IMG/VR virus record: IMGVR_UViG_3300020220_000341
Location: 1-23,649 of that record
Direction: 5' to 3' (one strand)
Length of the DNA: 23,649 nucleotides
Source of the DNA: a virus
Shown here one piece after another: positions 16,318 to 23,649 of the stretch. The translations under genes were made by a program, and so were the position numbers. The notes beneath the pieces are model-generated. The model saw only the letters and a list, made by a program, of their open reading frames with translations, made no database searches and was not told the DNA's origin. Positions within the stretch are counted from its first letter, which is position 1. Each line of letters opens with the position of its first letter.

Positions 16318-19300
16318 ATGAGTTTATCCAGAGAAAACATAGCTAGAATTTCAGAAGGCGGCGGTTTAACTAACGAACGTGAAGACTTTGGCTTAAACGT
16401 TGGTGGGAATTATGTAAGCACTGAAGTTTCTATACCAACAAATACACAAACAGCTACATCATCTACAACAACCAGTCAAGCTGCAAAAAGTGATGTATCA
16501 ATATATTTAAATACAAATAATTCAGCTATAAGTGCAGCTGGATTTGCTGGGGATAGAGCTAGAAATAACACTTTAGATACAGAAACTTCGTATTACGCTA
16601 ATGATTTATTGTGCGAAGGTCCAATAGAAGGTTTAGTAGACAGTGATGGTAGTATTTTAAATTATATAAGTGTAAGTGATACGATTTCAAATAGAGCGTC
16701 TTCTTTGTCGTATGGAATATATTATAATGATAGTCCAGTAAGAGATAAAAGAACAAGTTTTTTAAATTTTTCTTCTGTTAACTTTAATATATCTTTAGGA
16801 AATGAAGTTGAAAATACAAATTCTAAGTCAAGCGCAGTTTATAAATACGATTCTAAAATTTATGATTTAGAAAGAACTCCTAATGATATAGTTTTTAAGA
16901 ACTATCAATTCGATGAAAAAAATTTTACAGATGGCACTAATGATTCAGTTGAGCGTGGTTTGATAAGCGCTCGTCTTTTGGCAAGAAATTTTTCTCATTA
17001 TATAAAAAACAAATACGTTACTAGCGCAACTGTTAATATCAAGGTTGATAATCTTTTTTTTATTGGCGGCAAAGGTGAAACTTTTAGTAATCATTTACGA
17101 TTTGTAGTTTGCGTCTCAAACCTAAATAGTGGAATAAGATTTTATTATTTTTTTCAAGGCTATTTTGTTGTAAAAGGCAGTCCATCAATGATACCTATTG
17201 AAATACAGTTTTCTAAAAAAACCGATTCTAAAGCCGCAAATAACGAATATATTATAAATGTTTATAGTGTAGAAAAAAGATTATCAGTTACTAACGAAAA
17301 TGAGTCTAATTTCGTAAAAGAGTTCTCTGTTGATAGCGTTATAGAAAGGGTGGATTATTCTTTTTCATATCCATATTCTGTTGTTTGTGAAAATATAATT
17401 AGCGCGAAACATTTTTCTTCTGTTCCAGTAAGAAGTTTTGATTGTAAACTTCTAAAAATTAAAGTTCCTGATATTTATGACGGTGATATAAGAGAGTATA
17501 ATGGTGATTGGAGTGGTAATTTTAGTAAAACTTTAAAATGGACAGATGATCCTGCTTGGATTTTTTACGATTTATGTTCGAATGCCAGATATGGTTTGGC
17601 AAAAAGTTTCATGACTGAAAATGATTTGAATAAATGGGACATGTTGAAAATTTCTAAATTTTGCAATGAATTAGTTATTACTAACGCTTCGACAAAATAT
17701 GTAGCAAACTCTTTTGATTATAATAATAACATAAACAATACTGAAACAGATTTTAACACTATTACTTTTACATGGACTGACACTTTGCAAAAACTTCAGC
17801 AAGTTTATCCAGAAAAAAGTTTATTGTTTTTATATGATGTAAAAAACGAATTTAATGAAAATATAAAAATAAATTTTAAAAAAATAATACTTTCTACAAC
17901 TTTAGTCGGTAACAAGGCTAAATTGAAATTATGTAATGATTTCGGAGTTAGAAGTTTTATTGAATCAGATTTAAATGGTAAATTTTATAAAGCTTTACAA
18001 TCTTATGTAGGAGGCAACCCTGCGATATTAAATACTGAAGAAAAAATAAAAGAATACGCTCTCAATTATGTTTCTCAAAACATAGTTGCTGGAGTTGCGA
18101 ATGTCAATGAAGGAATATCTCAAAAAGTATCAAAAACTAAAATATTTGATTCATCTTTAAAAATTAAATCAGGAAAATGTGTAGCTCGTCATCATGGTTA
18201 TTTTGACTTTCTAGAGCCTCGTTTTTCAGCAAATATATACATAAATGATGTCACTGAAGGTTTGAAAATTCTTTCTGATATGGCATCAATTTTTAGAGGT
18301 GTTTTTTATTTTAGAAATGGTCTTCTTAATTTAACTATCGATGTAAAAAAACCAGTTGTTTATGTTTTCACAAATTCAAATGTAAAAGATGGCCTTTTTG
18401 ATTACGCTTCAGCAAATAAAGAAACTTCTTTTACAGTTGTAAAAGTATCTTATCTTGATAAAACAGATAATTTTAAAGATAAAATCATATATGTTGAAGA
18501 CGGTGAGCTTATAAGAAAATATGGTTTGATTGAAAAAGAAATTTTAGGTTTTGGAATTACTTCTAGGTATCAAGCAGAAAGAATAGGAAAATGGTTTTTA
18601 GCCACATCTAAATTAGAGTCTCAAACAGTTTCATTTGCGACGGGAATTGAAGCTACAAATTTAAAAGTAGGAGATATAGTAAGAGTAGCCGATAATTTGA
18701 AATTTAACGATCAAAAATTTGGAAGAGTAACTTCTTTGGATTTTAATAATAATTATATATATGTTGATAGAGAACTTGGAGAAGATATTCTGGGCAAAAA
18801 AATAAAATTATTTTCTATAGTAAATGAAGAACCTTTAGAAACAACTTTGACAATTTTTGAATTTAATAATGCAGAATTAAGATTGAAAGTTTTGCCGAAA
18901 TCATTTATATCTTGGAATTTAATATCCAAAACATCTTCTACTGATGATGGTTCTGTGGTTTTTGGAGACAGCAGTGGTAGTGCTAGTTGGACGAGAAAAG
19001 CTTACACAAAACAAAGTTATACAGAAAATTGTCAAATATCTTTTAAAATTTTTTATGTTGACGTTCTTTTAGCATGTGGCTTAAGTCAAATAAATGATCC
19101 TACACTTGATCAAACAGATATCGACTATGGTTTTGAAGTCGATTCAAGTAATAACTTGTATTATAGAGAAGATGATACTCAAACTTCATTTGGCAGAACA
19201 ATTACAAAAGACGATGTTCTAAAAATAACTTTTGATGGCACCAAGATTAAATATTTTTTAAATGATTTATTTTTGAGAGAAACAAGTCGTTCGATTGGTA

Positions 19301-20004
19301 ATCCTTTGTATGGAGTTGCGGCATTTAATACACCATATGCGAGAATATACGATGTAGATTTTACACCTTATCCTGAAATAAATTATGGTAATTTTGCTAA
19401 TTTAAGATCAGACGCTAATTTTTCAATTAGTTTACGAGAAGACATTAATGATGAAGATCTATACAGAATAATAACGATAACAGAGACTTCAATAAATGAA
19501 TATAATTTATCTTTGATGCGCTTCAGTAATCAAAAATTTGATTTTGTTGACGAAGATTCTTTTATTGATAAAAAACAAAATAATAAAAAACAAATAGTGT
19601 TTTCAACAGATGATTACATTAGACCAGCTTTGACTGATCTGCAAGTGCAAACAGGTTTAATTTTTTCAAATATGTCTTATGTTCAAGCTGTATCTACTGA
19701 TTTTGATTATACATTTTATATAGAAAAAGAAGTTTTCAACACAGATTTTGGCGCTTTGATTTATGAAGCTGTAGCGCTGAATTTTATACAATACTTTGAT
19801 TCTTTGTCTAATAATTCTAACGTGTTCGGTTTGTATTGCAACATAATAAAAGATGGCAAAATTTTAAAATTTAAAGTTTATAAGGATGAGGCCAGTAAAA
19901 TAACAGTATTTTTAGGAGAAAAAAGGGAAGGTGTTCAAACTTCAATTTCTTTTGATATAGATTTGTATGCTTTTGATAAAAACATGCGTTTAATAAATGT
20001 GTAA
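16318..20004 (+). CDS. Lambda gpJ-like central tail hub/tip attachment protein with lectin-like insert (1228 aa)
   Basis: The product is the hub of the tail tip and, in lambda, the host receptor binder. Family marks are LLCEGPIEGLVD at 97-108, and VPDIYDGDIREYNGDW followed by DDPAWIFYDLCSNARYGLA at about 383-427. A third is SRYQAERIGKWFLA with NLKVGDIVRVAD at about 750-793. Lambda gpJ has 1132 residues. Residues about 862-1020 look like an inserted ConA-like lectin: VVFGDSSGSASWTRKAY, LLACGLSQ, IDYGFEVDSSNNLYYRED, then VLKITFDGTKIKYFLNDLFL. The C-terminal 200 residues return to a gpJ-like mixed fold. The FN3 array found in lambda gpJ is not obvious here; an FN3-like unit occurs in the next gene instead. 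There are 14 bases before the start, with an A/T-rich tract and no Shine-Dalgarno. The family call is secure; the lectin insert is inferred. Confidence 0.9.
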   Translation: MSLSRENIARISEGGGLTNEREDFGLNVGGNYVSTEVSIPTNTQTATSSTTTSQAAKSDVSIYLNTNNSAISAAGFAGDRARNNTLDTETSYYANDLLCEGPIEGLVDSDGSILNYISVSDTISNRASSLSYGIYYNDSPVRDKRTSFLNFSSVNFNISLGNEVENTNSKSSAVYKYDSKIYDLERTPNDIVFKNYQFDEKNFTDGTNDSVERGLISARLLARNFSHYIKNKYVTSATVNIKVDNLFFIGGKGETFSNHLRFVVCVSNLNSGIRFYYFFQGYFVVKGSPSMIPIEIQFSKKTDSKAANNEYIINVYSVEKRLSVTNENESNFVKEFSVDSVIERVDYSFSYPYSVVCENIISAKHFSSVPVRSFDCKLLKIKVPDIYDGDIREYNGDWSGNFSKTLKWTDDPAWIFYDLCSNARYGLAKSFMTENDLNKWDMLKISKFCNELVITNASTKYVANSFDYNNNINNTETDFNTITFTWTDTLQKLQQVYPEKSLLFLYDVKNEFNENIKINFKKIILSTTLVGNKAKLKLCNDFGVRSFIESDLNGKFYKALQSYVGGNPAILNTEEKIKEYALNYVSQNIVAGVANVNEGISQKVSKTKIFDSSLKIKSGKCVARHHGYFDFLEPRFSANIYINDVTEGLKILSDMASIFRGVFYFRNGLLNLTIDVKKPVVYVFTNSNVKDGLFDYASANKETSFTVVKVSYLDKTDNFKDKIIYVEDGELIRKYGLIEKEILGFGITSRYQAERIGKWFLATSKLESQTVSFATGIEATNLKVGDIVRVADNLKFNDQKFGRVTSLDFNNNYIYVDRELGEDILGKKIKLFSIVNEEPLETTLTIFEFNNAELRLKVLPKSFISWNLISKTSSTDDGSVVFGDSSGSASWTRKAYTKQSYTENCQISFKIFYVDVLLACGLSQINDPTLDQTDIDYGFEVDSSNNLYYREDDTQTSFGRTITKDDVLKITFDGTKIKYFLNDLFLRETSRSIGNPLYGVAAFNTPYARIYDVDFTPYPEINYGNFANLRSDANFSISLREDINDEDLYRIITITETSINEYNLSLMRFSNQKFDFVDEDSFIDKKQNNKKQIVFSTDDYIRPALTDLQVQTGLIFSNMSYVQAVSTDFDYTFYIEKEVFNTDFGALIYEAVALNFIQYFDSLSNNSNVFGLYCNIIKDGKILKFKVYKDEASKITVFLGEKREGVQTSISFDIDLYAFDKNMRLINV

Positions 20005-20012
20005 AGAATGTT

Positions 20013-23000
20013 ATGGCGTTTATTTCAGGGCTAGCAAGTATTTATACAGATCCGTTTACGATAAAAAATATAGATTTGTCGTTGAATGGTTCTTTTTCTT
20101 CTAAAGATACAACTATAAACGCTGATGAGTTTGGTTACGACATTTCAGTGCCATTCATAAGTGGGTTTTTGGCTCAAAGTCAAATAAATTTAAGTTGGGC
20201 AGTGGAAAATCCAAAAAGTAAAAATTTAATTAATGGTTTTGTTAATGATTCTACTTTTTCAGGATTTCAAATAAATTTTTATAGTACTGGTAAAAATTTG
20301 ATTAGTTCCTTGCCTGAGAGTTTTGCTCAAACTAATTATACTATTGATTCTTCTGATTTATTTGATACTTTTGCTTTAGTAACTGGTTTTGAAAATGTTA
20401 GTAATTTAAATCAATTTTTAATAGAAATAATAAGTAAAGATTTAGAAAACAAAACAAGCACTGGCGTAGCTTTGATAAATTTTGGTGTTCCTTCGGTTAG
20501 CATAAGCGGATACAGCTTAGATACAGCTCTGGCTATTAATTTAGACTATGCAGATTCAAGAATTATAGAATCTTTAGATGTTTTTGTTACTACTGGCACC
20601 AGCTTTAATCCTGATGATGAAAATGATAATTATCTTTTATATAAAAAATATATTTCACCTTCTGTAAATCAAGTTTTTATAGAAGATTTGAATCAGTTAG
20701 GTTCAGATATAAATTTAGATAATGATGTAAGAATTCCTTATTACACTCATTTAATTCCGTATAATTATTTTACTAGTGGAATTAAAGTGGTTTCATCTGG
20801 TATAAAGCCGGGTTCATTTTCTATTTTGGATTTGCCAGAAAAAATTGTTGGTTTAACTGGATATGCTTATTTTGATTTTAATAATGTTTCTAAAGATTTA
20901 AATTTAAATAGTTTTGTAAAATGGAATTCTGTTTTAGGGCCTCAAGATTGTTCTTTTCATATCTTAGTTGAAGAAAGCGGAAAAAATAAAACGAAATATG
21001 ATTATTTTTTAAATAACAGATCTACAGAGAATATAAATGGAATATCTTTTGGAACAGGATCAGGATTAAGTATAACTGGTACTGTTTTTAGTAATTATGG
21101 TTCATCGGGCATTCAATGGTCTGGACACACTTTATATGTTGATAATTTCGGTTCTTTGCCAACAGGATTATATGATCAGTATTCTACGGGTATAAATTAT
21201 ATTACTGAAATAAGAATACCATCTGGTTTCACTGATAATAATGAAATATTTTTATGCTATGGGTATTCGGGTAATAATTGTTTTAAGTTTTTACCATCTG
21301 GTGGTTATTATAGTGGAACGATATATACGGGAACTTACTCTAATTCAAGATTTTTAACAAATACTTCATTAAATAATACAGGATTAACTTATTTAGGTGA
21401 ATATAATACTGGTATTTGCATAGCAAAAAGAATAACTGGATTTGCGGATTTTACATATTCTACAATTGATCCTAGCTTTATATTTCCAATTAACGAAGGA
21501 AATGATTATTTTGTCAAAGTTCGCGCAATAAATTCTGATGAAGTTGTTTCAGAGTTTTCTGATTTATTTTTTATATCTTCAGGGTACATTAATAATATAA
21601 TTAATCTCTCTCCGTTAAGTGGTAAAAAAGTTATTGATGGATCTGGTGTTAGTGGATATATACCAGTATTTTCTGATTCTGACACTTTAACTACAGGAAC
21701 ATTATATTATAGCGGTAGTAATAATATTGTTTTTACTGAATTGCCGACAACTACAAATACTGAAGAATTATTTAAGTTAGTAATTGAAGATAACATAATA
21801 AAAAAACAATTAGATACTGGTAGTAATGATGGAACTGCGTTAATAGATGAGTTTACTCAAAACAATCATGGATTTGCTGTTGGAGACGTTCTTAGATATG
21901 ATGGAACTACTTGGTTCAAAGCTCGGGCAGATAGTGCCGAAAATGCTGAAGTACAAGGAGTAGTAAAAACAATAGTTAATGTTAATACTTTTGAATTGGT
22001 ATACGATGGCTTGATTGATACTTTAAGCGGTTTAACTCCAGGAACAGTATATTTTTTATCAACAATTACTTCTGGAGGGGTTACTTCAGTTGAACCAAGT
22101 AATTTTGGAGAAGTTTCTAAACCTGTTTATTTTGCTTTAACACCAACTAGTGCTAATGTATTAACATTTCGTGGTGTAATAATTGAGCCTCAAAGTGGTA
22201 CTAGCGGAACAAGTGGTTCTAGCGGTACAAGTGGTTCTAGCGGTACAAGTGGTTCTAGCGGTACAAGTGGTTCTAGCGGTACAAGCGGTTCTAGCGGTAC
22301 AAGTGGTTCAAGCGGAACAAGCGGTTCTAGCGGTACAAGTGGTTCTAGCGGTACAAGTGGTTCTAGCGGTACAAGTGGTTCTAGCGGTACAAGTGGTTCA
22401 AGCGGTACAAGTGGTTCAAGCGGTACAAGCGGTTCTAGCGGTACAAGTGGTTCTAGCGGTACAAGTGGTTCTAGCGGTACAAGTGGTTCTAGCGGTACAA
22501 GTGGTTCTAGCGGTACAAGTGGTTCAAGCGGTACAAGCGGTTCTAGCGGTACAAGTGGTTCAAGCGGAACAAGCGGTTCTAGCGGAACAAGTGGTTCTAG
22601 CGGTACAAGTGGTTCTAGCGGTACAAATGGTACAAATGGTTCTAGCGGTACAAATGGTACGTCTGGAACAAGTGGTTCAAGCGGAACAAGCGGAAGTAGT
22701 GGAACAAGTGGTTCTAGCGGTACAAATGGTACAAATGGTTCTAGCGGTACAAATGGTACGTCTGGAACAAGTGGTTCAAGCGGAACAAGTGGTTCTAGCG
22801 GAACAAGCGGAAGTAGTGGAACAAGTGGTTCTAGCGGTACAAATGGCACAAATGGTACAAGTGGTTCTAACGGTGCAAATGGTACAAGTGGTACAAGTGG
22901 TTCTAGCGGTACAAATGGTACAAATGGTTCTAGCGGTGCAAATGGTACGTCTGGAACAAGTGGTTCAAGCGGAACAAGTGGTTCTAGCGGAACAAGCGGA

Positions 23001-23649
23001 AGTAGTGGAACAAGTGGTTCTAGCGGTACAAATGGCACAAATGGTACAAGTGGTTCTAACGGTGCAAATGGTACAAGTGGTACAAGTGGTTCTAGCGGTA
23101 CAAATGGTACAAATGGTTCTAGCGGTGCAAATGGTACGTCTGGAACAAGCGGTTCTAGCGGTACAAGTGGTTCTAGCGGTACAAGTGGTTCTAGCGGTAC
23201 AAATGGTACAAATGGTACAAGTGGTTCTAGCGGTATAAATGGTTCTAGCGGTACAAATGGTATAGAAGGAGGTGTTTTATTTACAGTAACTAGTTCTGGA
23301 TTTAATTATAACATTTCGAATTATGCTGGTAATTTTCCTACTATTACAGTAGTGAGAGGTCAGTTATATTATTTTAATGTTAGTGGTGTATCTACGTCAC
23401 ATCCATTTGCTTTGAGATTATCAAGTGGCAATACTAGTGCTGTACCAGGAACAACAAACAATAATCCTGTAAGTGGACTAGCATCTACAAATACTTTAAT
23501 AATTTACAGAGTTCCAGCAGATGCTCCTTCTAGTATAGTTTACCAATGTGTTCACCATTCAAGTATGATTGGAACTATAAATATAGTCAATCAAAATGGT
23601 ACAAGTGGTTCTAGCGGTACAAGTGGTTCTAGCGGTACAAATGGTACAA
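20013..23649 (+). CDS. Collagen-like tail fibre with cupredoxin domain (3'-partial, 1212 codons visible)
   Basis: The frame is open from ATG 20013 to the window end with no stop. The ATG at 20008 is in another frame and hits TAG within nine codons. Residues 1-470 are beta-rich and not recognised (MAFISGLASIYTDPF at the start). About 470-526 look FN3-like (YFVKVRAINSDEVVSEFSD). Residues 619-726 match a widespread phage fibre domain (NHGFAVGDVLRYDGTTWFKA, then TPGTVYFLS and the end TFRGVII). Residues 729-1083 are 118 Gly-X-Y triplets made of Thr, Ser, Asn and Ala without proline. Residues about 1086-1195 are a cupredoxin-like domain, after which Gly-X-Y repeats resume. It sits right after the gpJ-like gene, the usual place for a receptor-binding or side-tail fibre. 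The role as a fibre is likely; the ligand is unknown. Confidence 0.85.
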   Translation, partial: MAFISGLASIYTDPFTIKNIDLSLNGSFSSKDTTINADEFGYDISVPFISGFLAQSQINLSWAVENPKSKNLINGFVNDSTFSGFQINFYSTGKNLISSLPESFAQTNYTIDSSDLFDTFALVTGFENVSNLNQFLIEIISKDLENKTSTGVALINFGVPSVSISGYSLDTALAINLDYADSRIIESLDVFVTTGTSFNPDDENDNYLLYKKYISPSVNQVFIEDLNQLGSDINLDNDVRIPYYTHLIPYNYFTSGIKVVSSGIKPGSFSILDLPEKIVGLTGYAYFDFNNVSKDLNLNSFVKWNSVLGPQDCSFHILVEESGKNKTKYDYFLNNRSTENINGISFGTGSGLSITGTVFSNYGSSGIQWSGHTLYVDNFGSLPTGLYDQYSTGINYITEIRIPSGFTDNNEIFLCYGYSGNNCFKFLPSGGYYSGTIYTGTYSNSRFLTNTSLNNTGLTYLGEYNTGICIAKRITGFADFTYSTIDPSFIFPINEGNDYFVKVRAINSDEVVSEFSDLFFISSGYINNIINLSPLSGKKVIDGSGVSGYIPVFSDSDTLTTGTLYYSGSNNIVFTELPTTTNTEELFKLVIEDNIIKKQLDTGSNDGTALIDEFTQNNHGFAVGDVLRYDGTTWFKARADSAENAEVQGVVKTIVNVNTFELVYDGLIDTLSGLTPGTVYFLSTITSGGVTSVEPSNFGEVSKPVYFALTPTSANVLTFRGVIIEPQSGTSGTSGSSGTSGSSGTSGSSGTSGSSGTSGSSGTSGSSGTSGSSGTSGSSGTSGSSGTSGSSGTSGSSGTSGSSGTSGSSGTSGSSGTSGSSGTSGSSGTSGSSGTSGSSGTSGSSGTSGSSGTSGSSGTSGSSGTSGSSGTNGTNGSSGTNGTSGTSGSSGTSGSSGTSGSSGTNGTNGSSGTNGTSGTSGSSGTSGSSGTSGSSGTSGSSGTNGTNGTSGSNGANGTSGTSGSSGTNGTNGSSGANGTSGTSGSSGTSGSSGTSGSSGTSGSSGTNGTNGTSGSNGANGTSGTSGSSGTNGTNGSSGANGTSGTSGSSGTSGSSGTSGSSGTNGTNGTSGSSGINGSSGTNGIEGGVLFTVTSSGFNYNISNYAGNFPTITVVRGQLYYFNVSGVSTSHPFALRLSSGNTSAVPGTTNNNPVSGLASTNTLIIYRVPADAPSSIVYQCVHHSSMIGTINIVNQNGTSGSSGTSGSSGTNGT
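22197..23261 (+). repeat. Proline-free Gly-X-Y (collagen-like) repeat, 118 triplets
   Basis: Every third codon is Gly throughout, in one unbroken phase. The basic DNA unit is 18 bases, GGTTCTAGCGGTACAAGT (GSSGTS), with silent variants (GGA, TCA, AGC for AGT) and Asn or Ala variants towards the 3' half (GTN, GAN, SSN). No Pro codon occurs, which is unlike animal collagen and many phage collagen-like proteins. The repeat also creates long meaningless open frames on both strands. Its length is a multiple of nine bases, so unit gain or loss would keep the frame. Confidence 0.95.
22719..23096 (+). repeat. Two tandem copies of a 189-base higher-order unit in the collagen-like region
   Basis: The copies run 22719-22907 and 22908-23096. 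Each starts at GGTACAAATGGTACAAATGG, and they differ by very few bases (for example GGTACA versus GGTGCA near their starts). A third, truncated copy begins at 23097 and diverges after about 50 bases. A shorter 99-base relative precedes them at 22620-22718. The unit is 63 codons, or 21 triplets, so the frame is kept. Confidence 0.85.
23268..23597 (+). other. Cupredoxin-like (type 1 copper) domain within the fibre gene
   Basis: About 110 residues interrupt the Gly-X-Y repeats. Visible marks are the strand TITVVRGQLYYFNVSG, then STSHPFAL with H1130, then PSSIVYQCVHHSSMIGTINI with C1179, H1182 and M1185. The spacing C-x2-H-x2-M is that of amicyanin-type cupredoxins, and the upstream His supplies the fourth ligand. 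All four type-1 copper ligands thus appear present. A similar domain occurs in structural proteins of other aquatic phages. Copper binding itself is inferred. Confidence 0.8.
23598..23649 (+). repeat. Second Gly-X-Y segment running off the window
   Basis: After the cupredoxin-like domain the GGT-ACA-AGT-GGT-TCT-AGC pattern resumes with the same codons and continues past the window edge. The globular domain is thus a bead between two collagen-like rods. Confidence 0.85.

Noticed and set aside
20008-20034. ATG at 20008 as start of the last gene
   Set aside because: Its frame reaches TAG within nine codons; ATG 20013 opens the long frame.
22190-23038. A 282-codon minus-strand open frame rich in Pro-Leu-Val-Pro
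   Set aside because: It is the reverse complement of the same repeat, with no start context and no non-repeat sequence.
22183-23238. A 351-codon plus-strand open frame in another phase, coding a monotonous Val/Leu/Ala/Gln repeat
   Set aside because: It is a shadow of the Gly-X-Y repeat. The real frame is continuous from 20013 through this region and yields recognisable domains on both sides.
22197-23261. CRISPR-like array
   Set aside because: The repeats are contiguous, in-frame 9/18-base codon units without unique spacers.
9663-23649. Diversity-generating retroelement acting on one of the adhesin-like genes
   Set aside because: No reverse transcriptase gene, template repeat or AAY-rich variable 3' end could be identified in the window.

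Overview
The window is a single, tightly packed, plus-strand block of virion structural genes from a tailed phage or prophage with a long non-contractile, lambda-like tail. No host-type gene, RNA gene, integrase or minus-strand gene is supported. The DNA is visibly AT-rich (roughly 30% G+C by eye, not counted). A lambda-type tip cassette (gpM, gpL, gpK, gpI and gpJ families) suggests a Gram-negative host. Most starts lack a Shine-Dalgarno sequence, as in Bacteroidota and some aquatic bacteria, but this evidence on the host is weak.

Layout: (1) positions 2-6112, the 3' part of a very large tape measure gene. Its N-terminal portion carries five copies of a GFIPNF motif; the rest has a glycine-zipper segment, a long coiled-coil body and typical tape-measure C-terminal motifs. 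(2) 6112-9666, two beta-rich, tail-tube-like proteins that appear to be paralogues, flanking a 597-residue fibre-like protein. (3) 9663-14365, a 667-residue protein with a duplicated gpM-like domain and a large LamG-like insert, then a 900-residue multidomain protein (ASH-like Ig, FN3-like, glycine-rich and LamG-like parts). (4) 14370-20004, the recognisable lambda-order series: gpL-like (cysteine motif, with a CBM5/12-like insert), gpK-like (JAMM domain only), gpI-like and gpJ-like (with a lectin-like insert). (5) 20013 to the window end, a fibre protein open at the edge: beta-rich/FN3-like N-terminal part, a known phage fibre domain, 118 Gly-X-Y triplets with no proline, a cupredoxin-like domain with a complete His/Cys/His/Met site, then Gly-X-Y again.

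The genes overlap by 1-17 bases or are separated by 14 bases at most, so the block is almost certainly co-transcribed and in part translationally coupled. The inferred joint product is the tail interior (tape measure), the distal tube and tip ring, the central hub, and side or central fibres. The most striking theme is that nearly every tip protein carries an extra surface-binding-type module (LamG, CBM5/12-like, ConA-like lectin, ASH/FN3, cupredoxin) that its lambda counterpart lacks. The tip therefore looks like a multi-ligand adhesion platform. All domain calls come from reading translated sequence by eye; no database search was run.
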